Positions 9,605-17,710 of a DNA stretch of 64,000 bases are shown one piece after another; within the stretch, counting starts at the first letter, position 1, and each line of letters starts with the position of its first letter. Made by a program: the position numbers and the translations under genes. The stretch spans positions 692,001 to 756,000 of the forward strand of contig NZ_ACJX03000001.1 in NCBI RefSeq assembly GCF_000160455.2, in the 5' to 3' direction. This DNA comes from Acetomicrobium hydrogeniformans ATCC BAA-1850 (lineage in GTDB: Bacteria > Synergistota > Synergistia > Synergistales > Acetomicrobiaceae). The notes below the pieces were generated by a model. It was not told the DNA's origin and searched no databases. It worked only from the letters and a program-made list of their open reading frames with translations.

Positions 9605-9925
9605 TTAAGAAAGAGGCGTCACGCTTTTTATCAATATATACATCTTTCCGCTGCCGAGAGAGGAGCGGGCCTCTCCCTCGATGTAAATGGGAGCGCCATC
9701 TTCGAGAGAGCATAAAGTTTCTTCGATTTGAGGATCATAAGTTCTCATAAGCAAATAGTCATGCCTGGGTTCCCCGTTTATATCGATGAAATCCCTTCGC
9801 AGAGAACACTGAAAGTACCTTCCACATCTGTTTTCCTTTATCGATTCGCCGCTAAGAAAATGCAAATAGCCAGACACCCTAACCTCGTTTACCCCCAATT
9901 TTTCCTTGAGCGTCAAATCCTCCAC
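9605..9925 (-). CDS. Small OB-fold-like protein of unknown function
   Basis: A 106-residue protein. I place the start at GTG 9925 because a strong AAAGGAGG lies eight bases upstream, giving a one-base gap to the preceding small gene. An in-frame ATG at 10021 would run through that gene in the wrong frame. The visible pattern is beta-rich: VRVSGYLHFL, then RYFQCSLRRDF, then a C-terminal GAPIYIEGEARSSL and KMYILIKSV, reminiscent of single-strand-binding/OB folds. This is a structural guess; no family is recognised. Confidence 0.6.
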   Translation of the reverse strand: MEDLTLKEKLGVNEVRVSGYLHFLSGESIKENRCGRYFQCSLRRDFIDINGEPRHDYLLMRTYDPQIEETLCSLEDGAPIYIEGEARSSLGSGKMYILIKSVTPLS

Positions 9926-9926
9926 T

Positions 9927-10094
9927 TCAGTCGCCTCCTTTAAGATAAAAAAATTGGAGAGGGCAGGACACCCCAACCCTCTCCGGACACAAACATATCG
10001 TTTTATTTTTCTCTGAGGCATTACCGACGCCCTTGAACGCCACCTCTTCGGGCGTGTTGGAAAACACCCTGAACGTCAGCAACCCCTCCCTCAT
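9927..10094 (-). CDS. 55-residue Cys-containing small protein
   Basis: An ATG at 10094 follows GGAGG with seven bases of spacing and opens a 55-codon frame ending in TGA at 9927. The next gene's GTG starts one base further on, and its Shine-Dalgarno lies inside the last codons here, the arrangement of a coupled two-gene operon. The protein begins MREGLLTFRVFSNTPEE and contains C34-x-C36 and C44. No family is recognised. The evidence that it is a gene is the ribosome site and the coupling, not homology. Confidence 0.55.
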   Translation of the reverse strand: MREGLLTFRVFSNTPEEVAFKGVGNASEKNKTICLCPERVGVSCPLQFFYLKGGD

Positions 10095-10183
10095 CTAAAC
10101 GCCTCCTAAAATTGTCTTGTAACAATATAGTAACCTAGTTTTAGAAATTATCCAAGTACCCTTTGTGTAATTTTCATTTAATT

Positions 10184-10630
10184 TTATTGGTTATTCGATG
10201 GTGCACCGCTTTGTCGCTGCTCTATACCCTTAAGCCACTGCTCAAATTGCCATCGGGAGACATCCGTTCTCAGAGATAAAATCCTTTCATGTAGCTCCGT
10301 TGCCTTTTTTTGATCTAATTTATCCTCCAAAAACAACATTCTTAATTCTAATTGAGTGCGCTCGAGATCGCGCATCTTCTGGGCTATCTCTGCCGGGACT
10401 TCATATCTATAGGGGTATCCCCCTAATCCTTTTCGCCCCCCAAAGTCATCGTCACCGTCGTAACCGCCCCACATGTAGGCAGGACCGGGGCACCATCCTC
10501 CCCACATTCCCGGTCCTCCCCGACCGGCACCCCACATACTCCTAGGGCCGGAACCATAAAAGGCAAAGGCAGAACCACCGATTAACAATACGAGCAAAGC
10601 ACCTAAAACAGGAACCCAAGGTCTCTTCAT
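10184..10630 (-). CDS. Periplasmic Spy/CpxP-like protein with Gly/Trp-rich region
   Basis: 148 residues with a clear signal peptide (MKRPWVPVLGALLVLLIGGSAFA). Residues about 28-65 are rich in Gly, Trp, Met and Pro. A C-terminal helical segment (about residues 80-140) has the spacing of Spy/CpxP/ZraP-type periplasmic proteins (IAQKMRDLERTQLELR, later LHERILSLR). Methionine- and cysteine-containing motifs (PGMWGGWCPGPAYMW) could bind metal, and the gene lies near copA. A role in copper handling or envelope stress is inference from family and location. Confidence 0.65.
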   Translation of the reverse strand: MKRPWVPVLGALLVLLIGGSAFAFYGSGPRSMWGAGRGGPGMWGGWCPGPAYMWGGYDGDDDFGGRKGLGGYPYRYEVPAEIAQKMRDLERTQLELRMLFLEDKLDQKKATELHERILSLRTDVSRWQFEQWLKGIEQRQSGAPSNNQ

Positions 10631-10760
10631 GACCTAACACCTCCGTTATTTCATTAATTTTCATTCTACGTTCATATGATAACAGGGATGTCATGCGAGT
10701 CCTCGGTATTCCAAAGTATACCCCTATGAGTAAAAATACTTAAACAGTGTCCAAATAAAT

Positions 10761-11801
10761 TCAATGCACCGAGCAAAGGCATGTTCTGTGTATGGCTAAA
10801 ATATCGGACAACAATGCCTGACCTGTTTCTATTCTTCCCGCCCCGGGACCTATGACAGTCACCTCTCCTAAGTGATCTGTAGCCACTGTCAATGCATTTG
10901 TAGGACCCATCACGTTACCTAAAGCATGACTAACGGGAATGAACTTGGGAGATACGCTTGCCAAAATCTCGTTCCCCTCTTTTCTGACCTCTGCAATTAA
11001 TTTAATGCGCTCTCCTTCTTTTTTTGCCTCGATCACTTTTTCTTTTGTAACCTTTGTTATACCCTGTCGTGCGATATCGGTAACTTTAATATTCGCCCCA
11101 AAAAATAACTTCGCCATTATAGTCGCTTTTACTGCAGAATCCCAGCCTTCTACATCTGATGTCGGATCCGACTCGGCGTATCCCATTTTTTGCGCTTCCA
11201 TCAAAGCTTCAAGATAGTCGTAGCCCTCTTCCATTTTGCTCAATATATAGTTTGTCGTACCATTAACAATACCCGCTACGGACTTTACATCGCACCCGCT
11301 CATGCATTCCAACACCATATTTATGCAGGGCGTACCCGATAGAACTACACCTTCATATCTCAAACAAACACCATTTTCTTTGGCGACGCTTTCCAGTTCT
11401 TCCAAAGCTAAGGCTATAGGTCCCTTATTAGAGGTAACGACATGGGATCCGACTGAAAGAGCCTTGCGCATGTGCGACAACCCAGGCTCTCCTGACTCTA
11501 GATTAGTAATAGTCGCCTCGGCGACGATATTGGCTTTTGCCCTTTCAATTAGTTGTAAAGTCCCTTCAGCTGTAAACTCCGGCCTATCTTTCAAAGACCC
11601 CTTCTGAGCCATTTCCTTCAATACAGCATCTAAATCCAATCCGTCTTCATTGAATAGGGAACCTCTAACGGGATCTGCAATGAAGGTCACCAAAAATTCA
11701 AAGTCGTAACGCTGTTGCAATGCCTCTTTCTTGCGATTCAAAATGTGAGCTAAACCTTGTCCGACGTTCCCAAACCCGACGATACCAATCTTCCAAAGCA
11801 A
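10761..11801 (-). CDS. hom: Homoserine dehydrogenase
   Basis: About 346 residues. The N-terminal NAD(P)-binding motif GIVGFGNVGQG is followed by VTSNKGP (catalytic lysine region), GTTNYIL and the homoserine dehydrogenase signature DPTSDVEGWDSAVK with its Asp and Lys residues. The enzyme reduces aspartate semialdehyde to homoserine for threonine/methionine synthesis. There is no C-terminal ACT domain, so it is the short form, and allosteric control through that domain is absent. I prefer a TTG start at 11801 because GGGGGTG lies six bases upstream; GTG at 11816 is possible in frame. Confidence 0.85.
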   Translation of the reverse strand: MLWKIGIVGFGNVGQGLAHILNRKKEALQQRYDFEFLVTFIADPVRGSLFNEDGLDLDAVLKEMAQKGSLKDRPEFTAEGTLQLIERAKANIVAEATITNLESGEPGLSHMRKALSVGSHVVTSNKGPIALALEELESVAKENGVCLRYEGVVLSGTPCINMVLECMSGCDVKSVAGIVNGTTNYILSKMEEGYDYLEALMEAQKMGYAESDPTSDVEGWDSAVKATIMAKLFFGANIKVTDIARQGITKVTKEKVIEAKKEGERIKLIAEVRKEGNEILASVSPKFIPVSHALGNVMGPTNALTVATDHLGEVTVIGPGAGRIETGQALLSDILAIHRTCLCSVH

Positions 11802-12143
11802 AGCATACACCCCCACAGCCTACATACTATAAACACCGTATATAGTTAATTTATACCTCAAATACGCAGAGAAGCCAAAGGTTTCCTAAGAATAAATAAC
11901 CAAGACCGCTGAAAATTCTAATATACATTATTGTATTAACTAATGACATTACGAATGATACTTACTATAGATAATGTTTGCTTAATTTCGGTTCAAACTG
12001 AGGTCTATATTAGGAGATTCATACACTTTTTTTAGCAACCTCTAACAATAATTTCTTATATCAGCTCGTCAATGATATTATCAAACCCAAAAATATCTTA
12101 TTCCATTTGCCGCTGGACAAAATAATAACTGTTAATTATAATT

Positions 12144-12179
12144 TTGAAAGGATGTTTTATAGTATGGTATAGTATTTCA
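12144..12179 (+). promoter_or_regulatory. Promoter with KdgR-like operator upstream of sugar-binding protein 1
   Basis: TTGAAA (12144-12149) and TATAGT (12168-12173) are 18 bases apart. The 15-mer TGGTATAGTATTTCA (12165-12179) overlaps the -10 box and matches TGAAA-N5-TTTCA at eight of the ten fixed positions. Related 15-mers lie before other units of this locus. The rest of the 490-base gap 11802-12291 is AT-rich, and I see no gene in it. Confidence 0.5.
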
Positions 12180-12291
12180 TAATATTTCTAGTGAAGGAGG
12201 CAAAGGTTTTATCAACATTGTATAATTTATTCAGAATCGGTGTAGTTTTAGTAAAGTTGCAAAATTGTACATGCATGAGAGGTGATGAGAA

Positions 12292-13236
12292 ATGCGTAAA
12301 GTTTTGTTGGGGTTGTTGATATTGATGCTTGTGGTCGGTCTTTTTGCTAATCCATCGAAAGCCCAGGATAACAAATATCGTATAGGAGTAGTTTTTAAGG
12401 CGCTGGATAGTGATTCTTGGTTAACAATGAAAAAGGGTGTCGAGACAGCTATGCGAAGTCATAATGTTGAAGCAATTATTTTAGCTCCGGACCGAGAAGT
12501 CAACGTTCAACAACAAGTACAAATTGTTGAAGATCTCATTACGCAAGGAGTTGATGCCCTTTGCATAGCACCTTCTGGATCGCAGGAACTTATACCAACA
12601 TTTGAAAAAGCCTACCAAGCCGGGATTCCCGTACTTTTAATTGACACCGATGCACCTTGGGACAAAAAAGCTTGTTTTGTTGGCACTGATAACTATCAAG
12701 GAGGCACTGTAGCAGGTTCGTTTATTGCCCAAAGCTTAAATGGCAAGGGAAAGGTAGCTTTAATAACAGGCATAATGGGACATCAAACTCACATGGATCG
12801 TGTAAAAGGAGCTGAAGACGTTTTTGCTAAGTTTCCTGATATAAAAATAGTCGCAAAGCAGCCAGCTAATTCGGAAAGAGCTCTAGGTATGCAAGTAATG
12901 GAAAATATTCTAACGTCAAATCCTGATCTAGATGCGGTGTTTTGTACTAACGCCGAAATGGCTGTGGGAGCATTACAGGCAACAGTTGCAGCAGGCAAAA
13001 AAATAATAGTTGGCTTTGATGATGACAGAGATATTCTTAATAACATAGCAAGTGGTAATATAACAGCTACTATAGCACAAAACCCATTCGATATGGGAAG
13101 ATTTGGAATCGAAATGGCTGTAAAACTTCTAGAAGGAGAGGAAATTCCAAAAAGAATCGACACAGGAACTACTCTAGTTACAAAAGATAATGTAGAAGAC
13201 TTTATTAAGAAGAAAGAAAACATTTTTCAAAACTAA
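12292..13236 (+). CDS. RbsB-like periplasmic sugar-binding protein 1
   Basis: 314 residues with a signal peptide (first ~24 residues) and a type I periplasmic binding protein fold: YRIGVV at the start, GTDNYQGG in the middle, and ATIAQNPFDMG near the end. It is expected to bind a monosaccharide or polyol for an RbsABC-type importer, but no permease or ATPase lies next to it. Compared with its paralogue at 16362, the ligand-loop motif N-D-E-M-A has become N-A-E-M-A and one residue is missing before VGFD. Bases 12502-12952 are identical to part of that paralogue. It could therefore bind a different ligand or be losing function. Confidence 0.85.
   Translation: MRKVLLGLLILMLVVGLFANPSKAQDNKYRIGVVFKALDSDSWLTMKKGVETAMRSHNVEAIILAPDREVNVQQQVQIVEDLITQGVDALCIAPSGSQELIPTFEKAYQAGIPVLLIDTDAPWDKKACFVGTDNYQGGTVAGSFIAQSLNGKGKVALITGIMGHQTHMDRVKGAEDVFAKFPDIKIVAKQPANSERALGMQVMENILTSNPDLDAVFCTNAEMAVGALQATVAAGKKIIVGFDDDRDILNNIASGNITATIAQNPFDMGRFGIEMAVKLLEGEEIPKRIDTGTTLVTKDNVEDFIKKKENIFQN
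12502..12952 (+). repeat. 451-bp tract identical to 16575-17025 (copy 1)
   Basis: By eye the two tracts match base for base, while the coding sequence on both sides is clearly diverged. The copies lie 4,073 bases apart in direct orientation, within the two binding-protein genes. Confidence 0.85.
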
Positions 13237-13519
13237 ATAAACTATATCTCTATCAGCTGAAAAGCCATACTTTAACTGCAATTAACCTGAATGATCGCCT
13301 TAATGCTGTTGCGTATATATTTTGAGATTGCTGAAAATTGCTCGAAACTTATTGAAAACAAAACATATAATAGCTTTATTTATTAAAAGCAAAGCAAAAA
13401 TCAAAATTAATGTGGCTCTTTTGCAATGTTATGTTGATTTGTAATATAAATAGGTATTTTTTCAGCAACCTCAAATTTATTATTATCAAGTAGGTTCTAA
13501 TATGTTAGGAGGCTAAAAT

Positions 13520-14665
13520 ATGTCTCATCTTGTAACCTATGGAATGGTAGGAGGAAGCAAAAAAGGGCAAATTGGGAAAGTGCATCGAAAAGCAATAAAC
13601 TTACATGGAAAGGCAAAAATAGTTTGTGGTGCCTTCTCGCGAAATTTTAATGATACACTAGATCTTGGTAAAGAGTTGAATTTAAGCGAGGAAAGGCTAT
13701 ATAAAAATTATGAAGAAATGGCAGAACAAGAACGTAGCAGGCCTGATAAAATAGATTTTGTATCGATAGTGACACCTAATAAAACGCACTATGAAATTTC
13801 AAAAAAATTCCTACAATGTGGTATTAATGTGATGTGCGAAAAGCCTTTCACTTGTTCATCACAGGAAGCGGAAAAATTACGCATTCTCGCTGAAAAGAAC
13901 GATTTACTTCTTGGGATTTCTTACTCTTTTACAGGATATTCAATGATTAGATATGCTCGAGAAATGATTAGAAGGGGAGAAATTGGCGAGGTCAGATTTG
14001 TTAATGCCCAATACTTATGTGACTGGATGGCTAAAGTACCCTTTAGAGGGAAAAACAAGCAGCAAGATTGGAGATCCGATCCAAAATTATCAGGAATATC
14101 TAACTGCGTAGCAGATATCGGGTCTCATGTTGAAAACCTTATATATTATTTAACGGAGCTAAGGATTGAATCATTAAGTGCTAGGATAGATCATTTTATC
14201 GAACAAGATGGGCTTGATGATAATGCTTCTATATTAGTAAATTATAACAATGGAGCCAGAGGAATATATTGGACATCGCAAGTAACCATAGGACATGAAA
14301 ATAATTTAAATTTTGGCATTTATGGAACAAAAGGTTCAATCGAATGGTCAAGGGAAAATGCGAATTTTTTAAAAGTATCGACGATCGAACAACCCTTTTC
14401 GGTTGTAACTCGAGGAAATGATCATATTGATGACTACATAAAACAAGATTACGTAACACCTGGTGGACACACTGAAGGCTACATAGATGCCTTCGGTAGG
14501 ATTTATGACAAGTTTATCTCTGCCATAATTCAACAAAAAAATGGCGTACAGTCTAATAAGAGTGATTTAGAATTTAAAACTGCTGAATCAGGCATTTCAG
14601 GAATGATATTTATAGAAAAATGCATTGAAAGCGCTACTCACGAAGGTGTTTGGGTAAATATATAA
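13520..14665 (+). CDS. Gfo/Idh/MocA-family oxidoreductase
   Basis: 381 residues. The N-terminal Rossmann segment carries YGMVGGSKKGQIG, an unusual variant of GxGxxG, followed by VTPNKTH and the family hallmark CEKPFT near residue 110. The C-terminal half contains CVADIGSHVENL, the usual substrate-side histidine region, and YGTKGSIEW. Such enzymes oxidise or reduce sugars and cyclitols with NAD(P). The 381-residue length and the late GTKGS motif are closer to the longer sugar/inositol dehydrogenases than to the IolG-like gene at 20126. It sits behind binding protein 1 with GGAGG before the ATG. The substrate is unknown. Confidence 0.8.
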   Translation: MSHLVTYGMVGGSKKGQIGKVHRKAINLHGKAKIVCGAFSRNFNDTLDLGKELNLSEERLYKNYEEMAEQERSRPDKIDFVSIVTPNKTHYEISKKFLQCGINVMCEKPFTCSSQEAEKLRILAEKNDLLLGISYSFTGYSMIRYAREMIRRGEIGEVRFVNAQYLCDWMAKVPFRGKNKQQDWRSDPKLSGISNCVADIGSHVENLIYYLTELRIESLSARIDHFIEQDGLDDNASILVNYNNGARGIYWTSQVTIGHENNLNFGIYGTKGSIEWSRENANFLKVSTIEQPFSVVTRGNDHIDDYIKQDYVTPGGHTEGYIDAFGRIYDKFISAIIQQKNGVQSNKSDLEFKTAESGISGMIFIEKCIESATHEGVWVNI

Positions 14666-14724
14666 TGATAATTTTTTAAGCCAGATATTGAAACTTTTTT
14701 ATTATAAGTATAGGTTGGTGGTAT

Positions 14725-15507
14725 ATGGTGATTAAAGTTCTTTGTATTGAAACATTATTTAATGATTATCCGTTTGAAGATAGGTTCTATTTAACAAAGA
14801 AGCATGGATTTGATTATGTTGAATTTTGGTCATGGGCAGATAAAGATATATCTCGTATAAAAGAGCTATGTGATGTTAATAATCTAAAAGTTGCTGCATT
14901 TTCTGGAGATCAAAATTATTCGCTGCTTGATAAAAGTGAACAAGATAATTATATCAGATTTGCCAAGAATTCTATTGAAATTGCCAAATATTTGAATTCT
15001 AATTATTTGGTACTCCATTCTAATCCTTTAGACAATAATGGCAATGTATTAAAAACATATGATTACATTGATAATGATAATAAGATTCTTAATATTATTG
15101 ACACTTTAAAAGCGCTAGTGCCAATTGCAGAGGATGCTGGTATACTGTTAGTATTGGAACCACTAAATTCTATAATTGATCATCTTGGCAATTTTTTAAC
15201 TCATACTGAAGATTCTGTAAAAATTATCGAAGCAGTTGGTTCACCTAATATTAAAATTCTATATGATATTTACCATATGCAAATAATGGAAGGAAACCTT
15301 ATTAACACGATTAAAAAATATGTTAATATGATTGGTCATATACATATCGCTGATGTCCCTGGAAGACATGAACCAGGAACAGGTGAAATAAATTATAGTA
15401 ATATATTTAAATGTTTAAATTCTATTAATTATAGTAGCACAGTAGGATTTGAATTATATCCACTTTATTCTACAGAAAAAGCATTGAATATGATAAGAAC
15501 TTTATAA
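14725..15507 (+). CDS. Hydroxypyruvate-isomerase-like TIM-barrel sugar isomerase
   Basis: 260 residues of the xylose-isomerase-like (AP endonuclease 2) TIM-barrel superfamily. It has LVLEPLNS (metal-binding Glu), YDIYHMQIMEGN and the segment GHIHIADVPGRHEPGTGEIN, the latter very typical of hydroxypyruvate isomerase (Hyi) homologues. Many Hyi-like proteins actually act on keto-sugars or keto-acids, so the real substrate is open. It follows the oxidoreductase by 59 bases and probably shares its transcript. The AT content is very high, as throughout this module. Confidence 0.75.
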   Translation: MVIKVLCIETLFNDYPFEDRFYLTKKHGFDYVEFWSWADKDISRIKELCDVNNLKVAAFSGDQNYSLLDKSEQDNYIRFAKNSIEIAKYLNSNYLVLHSNPLDNNGNVLKTYDYIDNDNKILNIIDTLKALVPIAEDAGILLVLEPLNSIIDHLGNFLTHTEDSVKIIEAVGSPNIKILYDIYHMQIMEGNLINTIKKYVNMIGHIHIADVPGRHEPGTGEINYSNIFKCLNSINYSSTVGFELYPLYSTEKALNMIRTL

Positions 15508-16171
15508 TTTATGGATAAAATAATTAAAAATATTAAGATTTATATGATCATGGCAATTGAGTAGTTCTGTGATCAAGAGTCCTTTTTCCTGGGTGCCGAT
15601 CAGAATGACTTTCCCCTTATTACTCAAGATTTTCATATCGATGCCCAGGACTCTTTAAAAGCTTGACGCTTCTCTCCAATACATCCTTTTTAACTTTGAG
15701 TATCTTAATAATTTTTTGAGGATCCTGATCTCCGATTTGATCTCTCCCTACTTCTTGATTGTTATTGGATTATTATGGCAAACACAATTACCTTTGACAC
15801 CTCTAATAAGGCGTATATTTTATTTTTGCTCAAAGCAACTCTAATTTCAAATAGATTTAATAGATTCACTGTCAAGGCCACGCCCAGTTATTCCACTTTC
15901 ACTACCTCCAAAGGGGCCGTTTAGTTGATTCTTACCGGCCTTTAGGCAAATTAATTTACACCTCCACTGAGTTTCTTGTGTACGTTAGGTGCCAATTCGT
16001 TGTCATATATTCCAAGAGCTTCTATTTACCATGGCATCCTAATTATATTATCGCAGCAATGTATTGAACTTCGGTGTAATAATATCTAGATCGCTATACC
16101 AAATCACCCTTTTGTCCACTTTTAGGTCATTTTGCATTTTATTAAATTCTAGACAAACAAAGAAACACTAC
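15508..16171. other. Gene-free AT-rich stretch with possible gene debris
   Basis: No intact gene was found. On the minus strand around 15560-15650 a short open stretch reads LGIDMKILSNKGKVILIGTQ and a neighbouring frame upstream reads KIIKILKVKKDVLERSVKLL. Together they could be a frameshifted remnant, but I cannot assign a family. The rest, up to the promoter of binding protein 2, shows nothing recognisable. Confidence 0.35.
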
Positions 16172-16194
16172 TTATAATTTAAAATGAAGTTTTG

Positions 16195-16214
16195 TAATAT
16201 GGTATTTCATTTCA
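16195..16214 (+). promoter_or_regulatory. -10 box and KdgR-like operator before binding protein 2
   Basis: TAATAT (16195-16200) is a possible -10 box; its -35 partner is poor. The 15-mer TGGTATTTCATTTCA (16200-16214) has the same TGGTA-N5-TTTCA form as the site at 12165. Confidence 0.45.
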
Positions 16215-16216
16215 TA

Positions 16217-16307
16217 TTACTAATGTTTGTTAGAAGAGGGGGTGACAATGCAGAGAACCTTTTACTAATGTTTGTTAGAAGAGGGGGTGACAATGCAGAG
16301 AACCTTT
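16217..16307 (+). repeat. Tandem 45-bp duplication carrying a ribosome site and mini-ORF
   Basis: Two adjacent direct copies (16217-16261 and 16262-16306) appear identical. Each holds AGAGGGGGTGACA followed by ATG. The first mini-ORF reads MQRTFY then stop. The second reads through the unit boundary as MQRTFVCSLVF then stop. They lie in the untranslated leader of binding protein 2. Confidence 0.8.
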
Positions 16308-16361
16308 GTGTGCAGTTTGGTGTTTTAGTATAGTGCTATAACAAAAGAAGAGGTGAATAGC

Positions 16362-17309
16362 ATGCGTAAGTTTTTTTTGGTGTTTTTGGCATTTGTTTGC
16401 ATGGTAACTTTAATAGCTAGTCCTTCACAAGCTAAAGATAGTCAGTATCGCATAGGAGTTGTCTTAAAAGCTCTAGATAGTGATTTTTGGCTCTCTGTTA
16501 AAAGAGGTGCAGAAGCAGCTGATAAAAAATACGATAATGCAGAAGTCATCATTTTAGCTGCAGATAGAGAGATAAACGTTCAACAACAAGTACAAATTGT
16601 TGAAGATCTCATTACGCAAGGAGTTGATGCCCTTTGCATAGCACCTTCTGGATCGCAGGAACTTATACCAACATTTGAAAAAGCCTACCAAGCCGGGATT
16701 CCCGTACTTTTAATTGACACCGATGCACCTTGGGACAAAAAAGCTTGTTTTGTTGGCACTGATAACTATCAAGGAGGCACTGTAGCAGGTTCGTTTATTG
16801 CCCAAAGCTTAAATGGCAAGGGAAAGGTAGCTTTAATAACAGGCATAATGGGACATCAAACTCACATGGATCGTGTAAAAGGAGCTGAAGACGTTTTTGC
16901 TAAGTTTCCTGATATAAAAATAGTCGCAAAGCAGCCAGCTAATTCGGAAAGAGCTCTAGGTATGCAAGTAATGGAAAATATTCTAACGTCAAATCCTGAT
17001 CTAGATGCGGTGTTTTGTACTAACGATGAGATGGCTTTAGGGGCACTGCAAGCCGCAGAAGCTGCGGGAAAAAAGATAATAATTGTTGGATTTGACGCTA
17101 ACAAAGATGCACTGGAAAGCATTATAGATAATGGATTAACTGCTACAATCGCTCAAAACCCATTTGCTATGGGTTTGTACGGAGTTGAAAACGCAATAAA
17201 ACTGCTCAACGGAGAAGAAATACCTAAAAAGGTCGACACAGGAACGACTCTGGTTACCATCGATAACGCAGAAGAATTTCTCAAACAAAAAGAAGAATTA
17301 TCTTTGTAA
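16362..17309 (+). CDS. RbsB-like periplasmic sugar-binding protein 2 (inositol-locus importer)
   Basis: 315 residues from the ATG at 16362, which has GAAGAGGTG eight bases upstream. A signal peptide is followed by a complete type I binding protein. The ligand-side motifs are intact: TNDEMALGA, IIIVGFDANKD and ATIAQNPFAMG. It is the likely substrate receptor for the ATPase at 18550 and the permease at 23867. A very strong hairpin after the gene would let it be made in excess over the rest, as is common for binding proteins. Bases 16575-17025 are identical to part of binding protein 1. Confidence 0.87.
   Translation: MRKFFLVFLAFVCMVTLIASPSQAKDSQYRIGVVLKALDSDFWLSVKRGAEAADKKYDNAEVIILAADREINVQQQVQIVEDLITQGVDALCIAPSGSQELIPTFEKAYQAGIPVLLIDTDAPWDKKACFVGTDNYQGGTVAGSFIAQSLNGKGKVALITGIMGHQTHMDRVKGAEDVFAKFPDIKIVAKQPANSERALGMQVMENILTSNPDLDAVFCTNDEMALGALQAAEAAGKKIIIVGFDANKDALESIIDNGLTATIAQNPFAMGLYGVENAIKLLNGEEIPKKVDTGTTLVTIDNAEEFLKQKEELSL
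16575..17025 (+). repeat. 451-bp tract identical to 12502-12952 (copy 2)
   Basis: This is the second copy of the identical tract in the paralogous binding-protein genes. Its boundaries fall inside codons where the flanking sequence abruptly diverges, as expected for gene conversion. Confidence 0.85.
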
Positions 17310-17326
17310 AGTAAATTATTAAATTT

Positions 17327-17384
17327 AAAGTATTACAAATACAAGGCTGCTCCTTAAGGAGCAGCCTTGTATTTGTAATACTTT
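17327..17384 (+). terminator. 58-bp perfect palindromic terminator after binding protein 2
   Basis: Arms 17327-17355 and 17356-17384 are fully complementary, with the core GGCTGCTCCTTAAGGAGCAG. The right arm ends in CTTT and is followed by ATTATTATTTT. It separates the abundant binding protein from the enzyme genes. Confidence 0.8.
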
Positions 17385-17520
17385 ATTATTATTTTAAATA
17401 TTTATTTTGATACCAATATACATTCGAATGAATTTGATAAAAGATCCGATATACATCAAGTCGTTAATTATTTGTATTGTAAAACATTCAAGATACATCT
17501 TATTCTTATTTAGTTTTATC

Positions 17521-17535
17521 TAAAATTGTATTTCA
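17521..17535 (+). promoter_or_regulatory. KdgR-like operator upstream of iolO
   Basis: TAAAATTGTATTTCA differs from TGAAA-N5-TTTCA at one fixed position. It lies 176 bases before the iolO start, within the 400-base gap 17310-17710. The only other things I see in that gap are the terminator and the promoter listed next. Confidence 0.4.
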
Positions 17536-17656
17536 TTTGCAGGAGGTTCGAACAGTTTTGCAGCAGCATTTTATTATTTATAGATATTATGACTAATGAT
17601 TAAACCAATCACCATACGACCATTTAGCCCATCATGAGGAATATCGTTTTTTGTAG

Positions 17657-17685
17657 TGGACAAGCTAAATAAATCATGCTATATT
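17657..17685 (+). promoter_or_regulatory. Promoter of the iolO unit
   Basis: TGGACA (17657-17662) and TATATT (17680-17685) are exactly 17 bases apart. AAAGGAGG follows shortly after and precedes the iolO ATG. Confidence 0.5.
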
Positions 17686-17710
17686 TACATACAAAGGAGG
17701 CGATGTTTGT

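Noticed and set aside
9926-10021. N-terminal extension of the OB-like protein to ATG 10021
   Set aside because: The strong ribosome site before GTG 9925 and the overlapping 55-codon gene in another frame argue against it.
15540-15800. Minus-strand frames as an intact gene
   Set aside because: Two short frames would need a frameshift to join, and no family could be named.
16217-16307. Short direct repeats as a possible CRISPR array
   Set aside because: Only two abutting copies with no spacers; no cas genes in the window.
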